Below, piece after piece: positions 29,867-41,270 of a DNA stretch of 64,000 nucleotides; positions within the stretch are counted from its first letter, which is position 1; each line of letters starts with the position of its first letter. The stretch is from positions 930,001 to 994,000 of the forward strand of contig OY723274.1 in NCBI GenBank assembly GCA_963210315.1, read 5' to 3'. A model generated the notes under the pieces. That model was given only the letters and a program-made list of their open reading frames with translations. It was not told the origin of the DNA and searched no databases. The position numbers and the translations under genes were made by a program. Source of the stretch: Rhynchopus euleeides. Lineage: Eukaryota; Euglenozoa; Diplonemea; Diplonemida; Diplonemidae.

Positions 29867-30998
29867 ACCTGACGCACCCACACCTCACCCCGCTGCACCG
29901 TTCAGCCACCTTGGCAGAACAAGCTGCCCTTCCTCTGAGTGATGAGAACCGAGTACCCAACTCAGGATTGGCACATCGGTGTTGTTTGCGTTACATAGAT
30001 ATAGTAGGGGGTGAGAGCTTTCGCCCAAAACCTAACAGCATCACATGGTGAAACGGTTGAAGAGGCGATCCCTCTTTCCATGCGAACGGTTTTGAACGAT
30101 TTTTTTTGGCCGTTGTTCTGATCAACCCTGGCAACGGAGGGCAGTGAGAGCAAGGGGCATGTGGAACAGGCCGTTGCGTTGCCTCTCACTGCCGCCCACG
30201 GGAGAATAATTCGAGAAGAAGTCAGCGGTATCGCGCAGCAGCGCTGGTGTGTGTGTACAGTCGAGGGAAAACATGATAACACCCTCGGTGCAACCTACAC
30301 GAAACAAAAAGCTAAATGAGAGAGAGAGAGAGAGAGAGTTTGTGCGTGGGGTGGAGAAAGTCGGCGTGTGGTGCAAAAAAAATAACATCAACCTCCAAAC
30401 AAACGGCAAAGGGGGGGAAGGTTCGCGGCTGGAAAATTTCGGCGTGGTTCTCCTAATCGACAGGAGGATGCACCAAAAACGCACCGTTTTCGGCACCATC
30501 GCGAAGATCCCCTCCCCCCAAAGCCTGCTGGAAGAAAAACTACGGCAAAGGAGGGGAGGCATGGGTTTGCAGGTGGCTGTGGGGGAAAGGGCGGGGGGGT
30601 TTAGCTGGGTTGTATAGACATGAGGGACATTACGCTATATCTGGGTGGGGGGGGGGGCGGGGAGCAGATCAGAGCCCTCAGCAGAATCAAGCAGAGCGGA
30701 GGTTGCGTCTGCCTTGTGTGTGTTGATGATGCGCGTGTGTCACATGGACGCACGTTGAGATCATGCACAAGGCGGGAAAGATGGGGAGGCATGGAGACAA
30801 AATACAAATCGGATATGCACCTGGAAGAGAAAGCGTGGTACATCTGGCACTCATGGATGGATAAAAAACATGACCTCATAAAAGTATAAAGGCGTGCTCC
30901 TCCTTGGAAGCACGGTTCCGCTAAAAACAACGTTGCTTCAATAACTCAGCATCGGTATCACACATGATGGAGGGAGAGAGCAGCGGCACACTGCCAAA

Positions 30999-31029
<31 letters not shown>

Positions 31030-31609
31030 TGCGTGAGGCTTGCCGGATTTCTCTGTTGCGGCGCTTGCATCAGCTAGAGCTTCAAGCAAGCAGCACCTCC
31101 AGCGGCACGCTGTCATTGCAATCACTGAGAGAGCAAAATACGCGTACTAGACGTCCTTCTGTCGATATCTTACTTGGCGCTATGGAAACACAAAAATGGA
31201 ACGAAGAAAAATGTTTTGTTGACCGCTTCCACCACTCCTCTGCACAAATCTCACGACCGGCTATTGTGTGTTTGTGTTGTCTGAAGTACAGAAGGTGTGG
31301 TGGAGCACGAAGAAAGGGAAACATGACAGAGGTGATGACGCCAGTCCTTTCTAGTATCGTATTTCCTCCTATACACAATGCTGCGCTGTGTTTTGGATGG
31401 TATAAAAAAAAAGATAGAGAGCACGCATAATAAATACTACAACAAGGGAGCTGCAATTCGCATACAATCCTCGGAGACGAGACGTGCGCCAGGGCAGAGA
31501 GTTGCCGGAGCGGGAGGCGCCACAAACAGTATCCACACATCTCACAGCCGTGGCATAAACAGAATCGGAGGGCCGTGTGTGTGGTGTGCACACAGCACAC
31601 CAGCGTGGT

Positions 31610-34600
31610 CTATGCATGCAGGTCAGGAATAAACCGCTCCTCGGGCACAAGGTAGAGCGACCTGTGAATGTCGACGGGTTCCAGGGCTCCAGCAGACAGG
31701 GCCCGGCGGAGGAGGACAGATGTGTAGGACTTTTCAGCGCCGTCATGCGCCTCTATGTGCTGGCGGGCGGCAGAAAAGTCGCCATCGTAGAGCTTCGTCA
31801 CAGCACTGTTGGTGCCCTTGTAGGGGTCCTTGCTGTCGGCCTCCTCCAGCTGGTACATCCACTCGTCGTTCGCCGCCTCCTTCCGCCGCATGACCTGGAA
31901 GAGGAATGACGTCTTGCCACCCTTGAGGGTGGCCTTGCATATTTTCCGCATCAAGAAGTTGACGATGCTGTCAGCCCCGACGGTTCCGTCGCACAGCAGG
32001 GATGCGCCCCAGGCGTTTCCGGCACGCTCCAAGGCAAAGGCGTTGCTGGCGGGGTTGCCGATGGAGGCGTACTTCTTCAGGCCGGTGCAGCCCATGTTGC
32101 CGCAGACGGCAGATCCGGCGGAGGCCGCAAAGTTGACGGGGGTGGGCAGCGACGATTGCACCAGCAGTGCCAGCTCGAGGCAGCTGGTGCGGTGCGTTGC
32201 GGCAGGGATCATGCTGTTGAAGGAGACCTTCACCTTGTCCCCAGAGACATCTTCGATCAGGCCGCGGAGTGATCCTGCGTGGGTCATGAACTGCTCGAGA
32301 TACTGAACCATCACATCGCGGACTTCCTTCGTGGTTTTAATGGCATGCACGCCCTTGATGTTCGACACAAGCACACTGATGCTGCGTGTGTGCAGGGAGG
32401 AGTCGAACACAGGCGGCCTGGCGACGGTCATCTGGGACCTGCTTGACTTCGACCCCGTTGACCGGGTGTATGAAACGCTGTGCAGCCCGGTGGGCGTCCC
32501 CCCCTCGCCGCCCTGCGTCGACTCGTCCTCCGTCACGCTGTCCACCAGCACGCTCTGCGGCAGGTACTGGCGGTACTCCACAAGGTTCTTCACCATCAGG
32601 ATGAAGGAGCGCTGCATGCCGGCCAGCTCGGCAATGCTGCTGGGCGCCTTGTCCAGGTCGACACTGCTGAGGTCCATGACTGCGACACGCGACATGTCCT
32701 GCATCAGCTGCATCAGAGGGGCAGTGATGCGGAAGACGAGTAGGACGGCCGCCACCAGCAGCAGTACCGCACTGGTGACCACTGCCACGTAGAGCGTGAT
32801 GCGAGCACGCTTCAGGTCATCGTCAACAGTCTCCTCACTGCGCTGGATGCTGATACGTGTTGCGTGGCTCACCGCGTCCACACGCCACATCACGTACTGC
32901 CGATCAATCAGCGACACCACGTACCAATCCAGGCCGAAGGCATCAAGATGTTTGAAGCGCCGAACCCTGTGAGTGAGGGGAGGGTGTGTTGGTGGCATGG
33001 TGACATCCCGACACCGCACTGGTGTGTTGCTGGCTTTCTGCAGGTGATTGCCGCGGCGTGACAGCAAAAAAATGGCAAACCCGACCGATTTACGTCGGTT
33101 TACGTTGGCTTCCGCAGTTCTTTATACAACCCTTGTGCAGTTTTGACGAAGGGTCATGAATACCAAAAACGATGCAAAATGACAAAAGGCATATGGCTGG
33201 TTTCTGTGCCATACCTGACGTAGAACGGCTCGCCTGAAGGCTTCCTGTCTGTTTCCAGTGTGAAGGTGTCTGACTTGCCAGAGAGCATCAGCTGCTCATA
33301 GCGCCACATGCCAGTCCCGTTCACCATCACAGTCTCCTCGAGATAGGTGGCACTCCGAGAGACAAGGACGTCTGAGCAGTTCCGTGCGGACTGCGGGGTG
33401 CGTCGCACATAGCCAGTGTCCCCCTGGTTCTGGCTCTCGTCCTCGTGGAATGCACTGTGCAGGGGTGGGTTGCAGCCGTATCGCAAAAAAGAGGGCACCA
33501 ACAGTTGTATTCACTTGAATCACGACGTGTCGTGGAATGGCCCGAACCCACACAAAGTTAACCGGCCATCAGGTGTTGTTTGCTTGTCCCAATTCACATG
33601 CACTTCCTTTGTTTAGATTCTCCACCCACCCATAACCAGGGACATACGTGCCGTGCGATGTCCCTGTCAGATAGCCCTCCTGTTCCCCAGGCGTAGCCGC
33701 CGCCCAGTTTTTCCGCACCACGACAAACAGCCGCCCAAGAGACCCTGCCCCGAGGTCAATGTTCTGCAGGAAATACGTGATCCTGCGCAGGTCCACACCG
33801 GTCATCACGGTGCCGAGGGGCTTCTTCGTCACAGGGTTGCCGTAGTCACAGGCACCGTGGATCAACACAAAGGATGCGGAGTTCGTCGGGGGGAACAGCT
33901 GCAGCATGCCCATCGGGAAGCGGCCGTACAGAGGGTTGAACTGGGAGAGCGTGCGCGGCGGGTACAGGCAGGGGGCTTCCAACTGTTCCCCATTTGTGGC
34001 GATGGCCACAAGGCCCTGGCACAGCCCACCAAGGTTGGATGTGTTGTGTGGGTATCCGTACGGGTCCCCTGCACCGTTCCGGATGATTTCGGCAACATGC
34101 GAACGGTTGACTGCAGGGATGCCAGTCGTGTTGTCGTAGTCTGTCCCGTTGTTCACCAGCATGTGGTAGTGGTGGAAGCCGTCGATAGGGTTGTTCATTG
34201 TCTGCGAGTTTTCCAGGGGGAGGACGTACTGCATCTTCTCGGTGAGCACACCCAGCGAGTTCATGCCGTACGACTTGCGCATCAGGTTGTAAAGCCAGTG
34301 CCGCTGCTCATAGATGTAGTCCCATGTCTCCACCTTGTCGGGGTCGGAGTGCATCATCAGGTCGCAGGTCCCTGTCATGTCGGCGTTGATCTTCCCCCAG
34401 AACTGTGTCAGCTCCGCATCAATCGTGGCGCCCACCTGCGCAAGAAACGCCTCAGTCAGGTCTGTCACCTGCTCCTCACCGGAGGACAATGCAGCACCGA
34501 TAGAATTGTCACGTGCATCCTTTGTGTCGGAGAGTGCCGTGTCCGCGCTTGTCACAGAAAGCACAGTGCAGATCAGGCCGACAACAACAGTGCATGTTGC

Positions 34601-34642
34601 AACAAGCCCGACATTTAACGTGCGAATGGATACGAGCGCCAT
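31610..34642 (-). CDS. Transmembrane receptor with degenerate class III cyclase domain, 3 exons
   Basis: Three exons: 34642-33630, 33454-33215 and 32966-31610, joined at GT-AG introns of 175 and 248 bp with preserved frame, giving 869 residues. Residues about 10-30 are a signal anchor, about 35-470 a probable extracellular sensor region with N-glycosylation sites (NNGTD, DNTTG, NRSH, NGTG), and about 474-497 a second membrane helix (LYVAVVTSAVLLLVAAVLLVF). A short linker leads to a class III nucleotidyl cyclase homology domain at about 613-765 (SVLVSNIKG, EDVSGDKVKVSF, VCGNMGCTGLKKYASIG). The first metal Asp is Asn620, and the purine/transition-state Asn-Arg pair is Ser725 and Ala729, while Asp661 remains. 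It is therefore probably not a working cyclase. The layout resembles protist membrane cyclases. Confidence 0.8.
32967..33214 (-). other. Intron 2 of the cyclase-like receptor gene
   Basis: Donor CGTCAG/GTATGG and acceptor CACTCACAG/GGTTCGG; the split codon restores an Arg. Confidence 0.85.
33455..33629 (-). other. Intron 1 of the cyclase-like receptor gene
   Basis: The donor follows TTATGG and the acceptor is CTGCACAG before TGCATTCC. Splicing joins Tyr-Gly to Ala-Phe-His-Glu in frame. Confidence 0.75.
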
Positions 34643-36776
34643 TTTGACCTGGCGGATGGGGTGTGGTGAAGAAACCCATCGCAGCAACGGTTGGCATAAT
34701 ATAACCCGAAGCGGTTTGTTGCTGGAGCATCCCCTGGGACACAGCGCCACCTCTGGCGAAGCGCTTACAGACACTGTCTTGGAAGAAAAGACAAGCAGTG
34801 CGACAGAAAACCCCTATCCCCTCTGACCCACACGTACAAAATCGGGCGAAATATTGCAGCGACACAGAAAGGCGGGCAGGGGCGGGAGGGAGAGGTGGGG
34901 GGGGGGGGGGGTGCGGGCTCGGTTCATTCTCGCCCCTCCTGGAAGAGGCATTGCTCTGGCGCTAACACACAGCACCGGGTCTTTGTTTGCCGCCCCTCCC
35001 ACCCCTTGCACTTCTGAAACATTGGGACACTCACACAAGGAGGCGGGCCGTGCTTGCGGTGATACCTTCCCCCACCCAAAAGAAACCTCCCCCAGAGCAA
35101 ACACGCACAGAAGCACCGATGCACGGTGGGATACAGCTGATAGCGCTGGACACCACAGGGTACCCCCCCATCCTATCACCCATTGTGGTGCACCTTCCGA
35201 CTCCGCCTCCTGTCAGTATCTCACGGCGGGGGCTCTTGTATCATGCATGTGAGAAGGCCTGGCTGATGCCGTGCCATATGCATGTTGTATCTAGGGAATT
35301 CCCTCGGGCGTGAGGGGGGTGGGGGGGGGGGGGGGGGGTGGGGTGTTTCGTGTGGTGTGTCGCGTATTCAGGAGGAGAGAGGGGGGTGGGTGGTTGGTTG
35401 GTTGCATGGTTGGTTTGTTTGTTTGTTTGTTTTGGGCCCAGTTGTTTCCTTGAGAGTACGTTCGCATGTTGAGAGAAGGATATTCTCTCGAGCAGACCTA
35501 ACCCAATACACACACACACACACATATGAATCTTTTTTGGAAAGCGTCGGTGGCACCTGGTAGGGGCAAGCCAGTGGTAACCTACCCTTCAAACCCCTAG
35601 GGAAACGCACACCGCTTTGCTTGCGGGAGTCCGTCATACACACAACTGAAGCACCCACATTTCGTGCCCCGTTTGTGCACAGAGAAGAAGAAAAAAAATC
35701 CCGTTTTTCAGTAACACCACACACGTGTATCATTTTGCAATGGTGCAGACCACGCCGAGCACCCCTTGCCCTTGATGCGGATCCACACTTCCACACACGT
35801 GAGTATTGTTTGGAAACTCGTCGAATGGCACCTGATAATATAGGGGCACAGGGGGGGGGGGGGGTGAATCATTATTCAGTCGGGATCATCACCCAGCACC
35901 CTGCCACCCCTGCCCTTAATGTCCCTTAGTGTGATCCCCACCTCTACTGCCAACGCGACGATTGAGAGGCTTATCCCTTATCAGCGGACTCTAGTTCCCG
36001 CCACTGGTTTATGCCAAAGGTGATTTGCGACAGGATTTACGTTTGTGCGGCATGCCAGCAATGCGTGAGGGGGAGGGGGGATGTGGGGGTGGTTGGGGGA
36101 GGGGGGGGGGGGTGGGGGGGAAGGAACGATGCGGTCCCACACCTTCTAACCCATTTCTGAACCATTCACAAAAAAATGCATGCGCCTTTCTCCCCTCCCC
36201 CCGCCAGCAGACTGCGGCAGTGCCGTTGCGGGCGGGGGGAGGGCTGGCCTCTTCAGCCGGAGGCAAATCTCACCGAGGCTATCATCGCGTGCACGGGTGG
36301 ACCCCCCCCCGCTCCCCGAGCGGCAGTCTGGGAGGGCCGGTCAGAGGCACCCGCCCCCACCCCGCTTTAACTAGCCCCCTAAACGGTGCAGTCTGGTGGG
36401 GGGGTGAGGCCACCCCCCGCCCCCACCCCCGAACACCCAAACAATTGGCACGCGCATATATTTTGCTCTGGTTTGCGCAATGCCGCTTCTACACACATAC
36501 ACACGCACCCACGTGGGCGGCTGCACCCCCGTTGGGACGCCGTCCGTTCAAAAAAAATCTGGAACACTACACACCACAGAGACACACATCCACCCCCCGC
36601 CTTGATGGACACTGCGGGGGGCTGAGTTAACGGGTCGATGAAGCCCGACCCATTGTCGCCCGTGGCATCGAGTTGCATCGGCACGAGCCGGGGGCTAGGC
36701 AATTCCCCCCCTCTTCCTCCTCCTCCTCCGCACAGAGCAAACCCGCTCTGGCTGCTGCCATGGCTGCTTCTGCCGA
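34643..36776. other. Gene-free interval
   Basis: Presumed 5' region of the receptor gene and 3' region of UBC9. Contains G runs at 34898-34911, 35308-35338, 35850-35863 and 36098-36110, TTTG repeats at 35417-35433 and a CA repeat at 35507-35523. No supported gene. Confidence 0.5.
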
Positions 36777-37523
36777 TCAATCGGTGAACCGCTTCGCGTG
36801 CTTTTTCGCCTCCTCACGCACGCGCTGCTCGTAGCCAGGCTTGTCCCGGACGTACAGCTCGTAAGGGTCCTTCTGGGCAGGGTCCTTCACATTCGGATTG
36901 TCCAGCAGCTCTTGGATAGAGAGGAGGATCTGCTTGACAGTGATGGACGCCTTCCAGCCCTTCTCTTCGTTGAGAATGGAAAGGCACACCGTCCCGGTCG
37001 GATAAACGTTGGGGTGGAAGATCACCGGCGTGAACTGCACTCTGCGTGGGGGAGGGGTGGTGGCGATGGCACGTTGTTCTTTAATTCCTTGACGACCGCC
37101 ATAATCCAAAAGGGTGCCCTGAAAAGACTTAGCCGAGGCTTTGTTGGAACGCAGACTTCTCCACCCCACCCGTTCAGATCATCACGCCACTTCACACACA
37201 TCAATCCGAAAAACATCACCACCACAAACTCAAATCAAAGCAAATGATTGGCTTCACCCCTCTTGTCTGGGCCAGTTTATAATACAATCACCATCAAGTC
37301 GCACATACTTCGGGGGTTTGCTCGGGAAGTCCTTGCTAAATTCGAGGCGAAGCTTGTATTCACCCCCTTCCCACGGCGTGTTTTCTTTGCCGGGGATGCC
37401 GGCCTCCCAGGTCATCGTCGCCACGCCTTGCGAATCGAGCACTGGTCTTGCATAAAACCCAAACGGTTTTTCCCGCCGCCAGTTCTTCCGCTCCTCCTTC
37501 AGCCGCTGAAGCGCTATCGCCAT
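36777..37523 (-). CDS. UBC9: SUMO-conjugating enzyme E2 UBC9, 2 exons
   Basis: Exon 1 is 37523-37309 and exon 2 is 37041-36777, separated by a 267-bp GT-AG intron (donor GTATGT, acceptor CGCAG). The splice rebuilds [17 protein letters not shown] exactly where UBC9 proteins read PPKCKF..PLFHPNVYP. The product has 159 residues, against 158 in the human protein. The E2 fold is complete: N-terminal helix ([13 protein letters not shown]), PFGF motif, TPWEGG loop, HPN at 81-83, catalytic Cys91 in GTVCLSIL, and C-terminal helix ([16 protein letters not shown]). UBC9 accepts SUMO from the E1 enzyme and passes it to lysines of nuclear proteins. It seems intact and is surely a host gene. Confidence 0.95.
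37042..37308 (-). other. Intron of UBC9
   Basis: GTATGT donor after CCCGAA and CGCAG acceptor before AGTGCAG; homology to UBC9 fixes both sites. Confidence 0.9.
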
Positions 37524-38436
37524 TGTGAGATTACCGCCGCGCCTGCCCCGCCCCTACCCCTCCCCACCGCAGGCTGTCTATAGCCCCTTGCTCAGATGAT
37601 GCAGTTCAACGAAAACTGTGAGAGCCCTGCCAAGGGGAGGTTGGGTTTCAAAGAAAAGGACACCCCCTCCCTCCGCCACCCGGTTCGCCCGTGTGATGTT
37701 TGATGACCCTAGGTGATTATTTTTTGGCAACACACCAGCAAACAAACACGGGGGAGATGTGCCGCAAACAAACGCGCCTATCATTCCTTGCTCCAGGAGC
37801 TTAGCGAAGATCGCCTTGGGATCAGACAACTCGTGACGGGCAGTGTGCAACACGGATGTGAAATAACAACGACCAGCCTATCGAGCTCTCCTGAATCAGC
37901 TCTTCTCGTAGGAGGGCGGGATGGGGTGTATTGCGTTCTGTTCAGACGACTTTTTCTTCTCCCCTTTGACCGTGTCACTGTCATATCACCCACAAAGGCA
38001 CCAACACATCCACCCAGGTGGCGGTGTATTATTTTCTGTGCGGGCGGTGAGAACTTCTGAAATGGCAATGCGATAGTGGGGGCTAGACACGCGCCATCAC
38101 GAGCGGTTGGGTGCGGGTTTACCTTATCAGCAAACCGCTGAGAGGCCTTCGCTCAGAAGTGCAGGAAAAAGTGTGAGTGCATTTGCTCCAAAATATGCCA
38201 AAACAGCACGCCATCCCCCCTCTCCAAGGGAGGGTCACACACATACACACACCCATTGCGGCCAAATGTCCTACTGACCTGTGGCAGCGCAGCCCTGATT
38301 CACACCTTCCAAAAAATCTATCCCAAACCACAGACACCACGGAAGCAGCACTGAACACCGCACCACACCCTCCCCCAGGCAACAGGACCGGTGGGGCAAT
38401 CCCACATCATCCCCACCACCCCCACCTCCCCGGCAG
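37524..38436. other. Gene-free interval between UBC9 and the oxygenase gene
   Basis: Mixed sequence without a supported gene; it should contain the UBC9 promoter and the 3' end of the oxygenase-like gene. No core promoter element could be fixed. Confidence 0.45.
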
Positions 38437-39306
38437 CTACTCTGTGCTGTAGGCAACAGCGACAGCGGGTGGGAGGGGCGCGTCACCCCCCAGGGCAGCC
38501 TCAACGGCTGCAGGGATACGGTATGCCTCGTAGCTGTCGGCGTCCGCCGCGGCCAGCCCCCCACCCGCAGGCAGGGGCTTCGGGACGCCGATGCGCAGCG
38601 GGGCTGCAGGCTCCCACTGCACCTCCGGTGCGTCGGCGACATGTGGGCGGCCTTCGGTGTTGAAGACATCGGGGAGGTCGTGTGGGCCGTTGGGCCTTGC
38701 CCTCCACCAGTTGACCAGCAGGGTCAGGCGGCGGCCCCCTTCGGGGAAGGGGTGCGACGGAGGCGGGTGGAGCACTCCGTGCTGGAGGGACCCGCAGAAC
38801 AGCAGCAGCTGCGCCTCGTGGGGAAACGACAGCACCGCGCACGACGGCGCTGCGGGGTGGAGGTCCCCTGCCACCACCTCCTGGTCAAACACTACGGTGG
38901 GGCCTCCGTCGGCAGAGGTGTAGAACACGCTGGAGACCTCTGGGTGCACCTTAACATGCCCCTCCCCCGCAAGGCGCAGGTCGCAGTCGGTGTGGTAGGC
39001 CTTCGGCGGGTCGTCCGCATCCGTGTCTTGCCACCACCACTCTGCACCCAAGAAGCCCCCGCCTGTGGCCTCCAGGAAGTCAGGGCTGCCGCTGACCCGT
39101 GCGATGTACCGCTCGACAGCGTTGCCCGGGGTGCGTGAGGCAGCGGCGGGCATCCAGTAGGTGCCCTGCGTGAGGGCCTCGGGGCGGTCAGGGCATTCGT
39201 AGTCACTCTCGGTGATGCGGTCGAGTGACCCCAGCAGGTCGCGGAACACATCCCCTGCAAGCACACCCTCGATGACACACGCAGGGTTCTCCCGTGAGAG
39301 CGGCAT
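38437..39306 (-). CDS. 2-oxoglutarate/Fe(II) oxygenase-like protein
   Basis: 289 residues from the ATG at 39306 (MPLSRENPACVIEGVL). The double-stranded beta-helix signature is present in order: YHTDCD (His105, Asp107), the distal His176 in SLQHGVLHP, and Arg192/193 in GRRLTLLVNWW, with FDQEVVAGDL and SFPHEAQLLLF strands between. These are the Fe(II) ligands and the 2-oxoglutarate-binding Arg expected of the family. The Trp-rich stretch EWWWQDTD precedes the HxD motif. The C-terminal 60 residues are Ala/Pro-rich and unassigned. The substrate cannot be inferred; prolyl-hydroxylase-like and other small 2OG oxygenases share this layout. No introns are needed. Confidence 0.7.
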   Translation of the reverse strand: MPLSRENPACVIEGVLAGDVFRDLLGSLDRITESDYECPDRPEALTQGTYWMPAAASRTPGNAVERYIARVSGSPDFLEATGGGFLGAEWWWQDTDADDPPKAYHTDCDLRLAGEGHVKVHPEVSSVFYTSADGGPTVVFDQEVVAGDLHPAAPSCAVLSFPHEAQLLLFCGSLQHGVLHPPPSHPFPEGGRRLTLLVNWWRARPNGPHDLPDVFNTEGRPHVADAPEVQWEPAAPLRIGVPKPLPAGGGLAAADADSYEAYRIPAAVEAALGGDAPLPPAVAVAYSTE

Positions 39307-41270
39307 GGTGGTGCAACTGATATCACTCCACCCACACCATTCACGCGGAGTCTGGGAGAGGGCGGTGGTGGTGACGGTGGGTGGTGGTGGGGAATGGGGA
39401 GGGGAGAGGTTGTGGTGAAACGCACACACCTCGACCTGTGATGAGGTGAGATGTGGCTCTGCAATTACGGCACTACCGCGTGCCGTAAACTCAAATCGGA
39501 CCTGCGTTCTCTGTGTTCCATCTCCTCCTTCGTTACAGGAGGCTACATAAAAAAAAGATAAGGCTGTTGTTTGTGCGCCAAATCCGGGCAAAACAAAAGC
39601 AACTCCGCAGCCTGATGAGGAGGTTGAATTTGTTGCCCAAGCGCTGCCTACTATCTTTTTGACACTGACAGGTTCCCTGTTGTGGTAAAAAACGGCAAAA
39701 AGATAAGGCGTTGTTTGTGCGCCAAACCCGGGTGAACAAACCTCACGTGTTTTGCCTGATGAAGGTTGGTGTGAATGTGCGCACAGTCATAACAACAAGG
39801 CAAGGTAGATTGTATTTGTCACCCAAAGCGCTGCCAACTATCTTTTTCACTGTGACAAGCATTCTTCTTGTTGTGTGTGAAAAAAGCGAAGGGGTTGGGG
39901 AATTGGGGAGGGGGGGGGGGAGAGGGAAGTCTGCCTTGATTATGGTATACTTATTGATGAAGCGAGACATGTTTTCGACAGCCATCGACAGCCATTAACC
40001 TGACACATGCGATACGACCGGGGTGGGGTGGTGCAGTAGGGTCCGCAACAAATAATTGGGGACATGGCATGGTAATTTCTTCTTTTTGTTCCATCGTCGA
40101 ATCGTCGTTGTATTTTTTTCGGTCCAAAAGCATCAACTTCCACCGTAAGGAGAGGCGCGGTGGAGGGTGGATGTCGCATCGCAGATCCAGCAGCCACCGC
40201 TGTTTCCCCGCCCGAGTCAATCATGACAATAGCAGGAAAATACCCCAGAGAACGGCCACACCACACCACTCCACCCCACCCCCACAAAAACTTGGTGTGA
40301 TGGCGCGCATCGTGCGTGCGAGTATTTTCAGCGTGTTCTTCTTCCGCACTTTGTCCCTCGGTGAACCACCAGAAAAGGAGGTGACCCGGTGTGAGGTGAT
40401 TGAGTCATCCAGGCGGGCAGGCAACCTGGGGGGAGGGGGCGTTATTTTTTTCAATTCTTGACAAAACGTGTTGCTGCATCGGCGCAAACACCACGTGGTT
40501 GTTGGTTGTTGGCACTGCTCGGCCTCCGCTGGGCGTTCAGAAACACCTTAGCGGAGAAGACACGGCGCATCGGTTAGGGCACGACAGAAGTGGGTAGCAA
40601 AGTAGACAAAAAATAACAGGGGAAGGCACAGGGTGCTGGCCTCGCCCCTTCACCCTTCAAGTAGGCAGCCTCTGGCATCTGCCGAGCGGAGGTTTGCACC
40701 GAACTCTGGCGCTAGCTCCAGTGTCCCGAGGGACACACCCACCCCGGTCGCATGCCTGGTTCTGCGTTGAGTGGACATGGTGCCGCACCATGACATATGG
40801 CGGGGTCAACAGCCGGTTCGCTGAAAACGTTTTGAAAGTAAAATACCGAGGGGTGGGGGAGGGGGAAGAAGCCTTTCGGGCGAAGCCTCTCTCTCTCTGA
40901 ATGCAGCAGACAGATTTTAGAGAAAAAATAAGACATATTTGTTTCTGTCCGGGTTACGACGACACGCACGTGCAGATTACGTTGCGTCCCGCAAGCTGCG
41001 AGGGATGGGTGGGTGAGATGAGGCACTGATGGGATGCGAGCATTCCTTGCTGCCACCTGCCCTCGCTTGTAACACCCCCTTCCACAGAGGATGTTTGCCG
41101 CACGGGGGACAGGCAGATGGGAAATACGGGATGGAATATAGGGGCTGAGAGTGCTACCTCTCGGCCCATGCACAGGCCCTCATTCTTCTGGAGCGATGCC
41201 ACGCAGCAGATGCCCTTTTTGTTAGTTTCTCGGCAACGCATCGCATCGCAGCAGGGAGTTCGGGTTGAAA
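39307..41270. other. Gene-free interval upstream of the LINE
   Basis: Contains a two-copy tandem repeat at 39552-39880, a G run near 39909-39919 and a CA repeat at 41320-41340. The 5' end of the LINE lies somewhere in the right part, but no boundary could be fixed. Confidence 0.5.
39552..39880 (+). repeat. Two-copy tandem repeat with GATAAGGCGTTGTTTGTGC lead
   Basis: Two direct copies (about 39556-39665 and 39698-39855). Each has AAGATAAGGC, GTTGTTTGTGCGCCAAA, a CCTGATGA box, then AAGCGCTGCC and ACTATCTTTTT. The lead also occurs at 9176-9206. Confidence 0.8.

Larger units (their letters stand above)
25920..31609. other. Long gene-free interval with dispersed repeats and microsatellites
   Basis: No ORF with convincing composition. 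It holds repeat-family members at 26580-26614, 26955-27060, 27330-27375, 27500-27690 and 31070-31115, a palindromic element at 27922-28079, long G runs (26879-26893, 27810-27821, 28088-28099), TC repeats (29830-29863) and GA repeats (30318-30340, 31008-31029). Confidence 0.5.
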
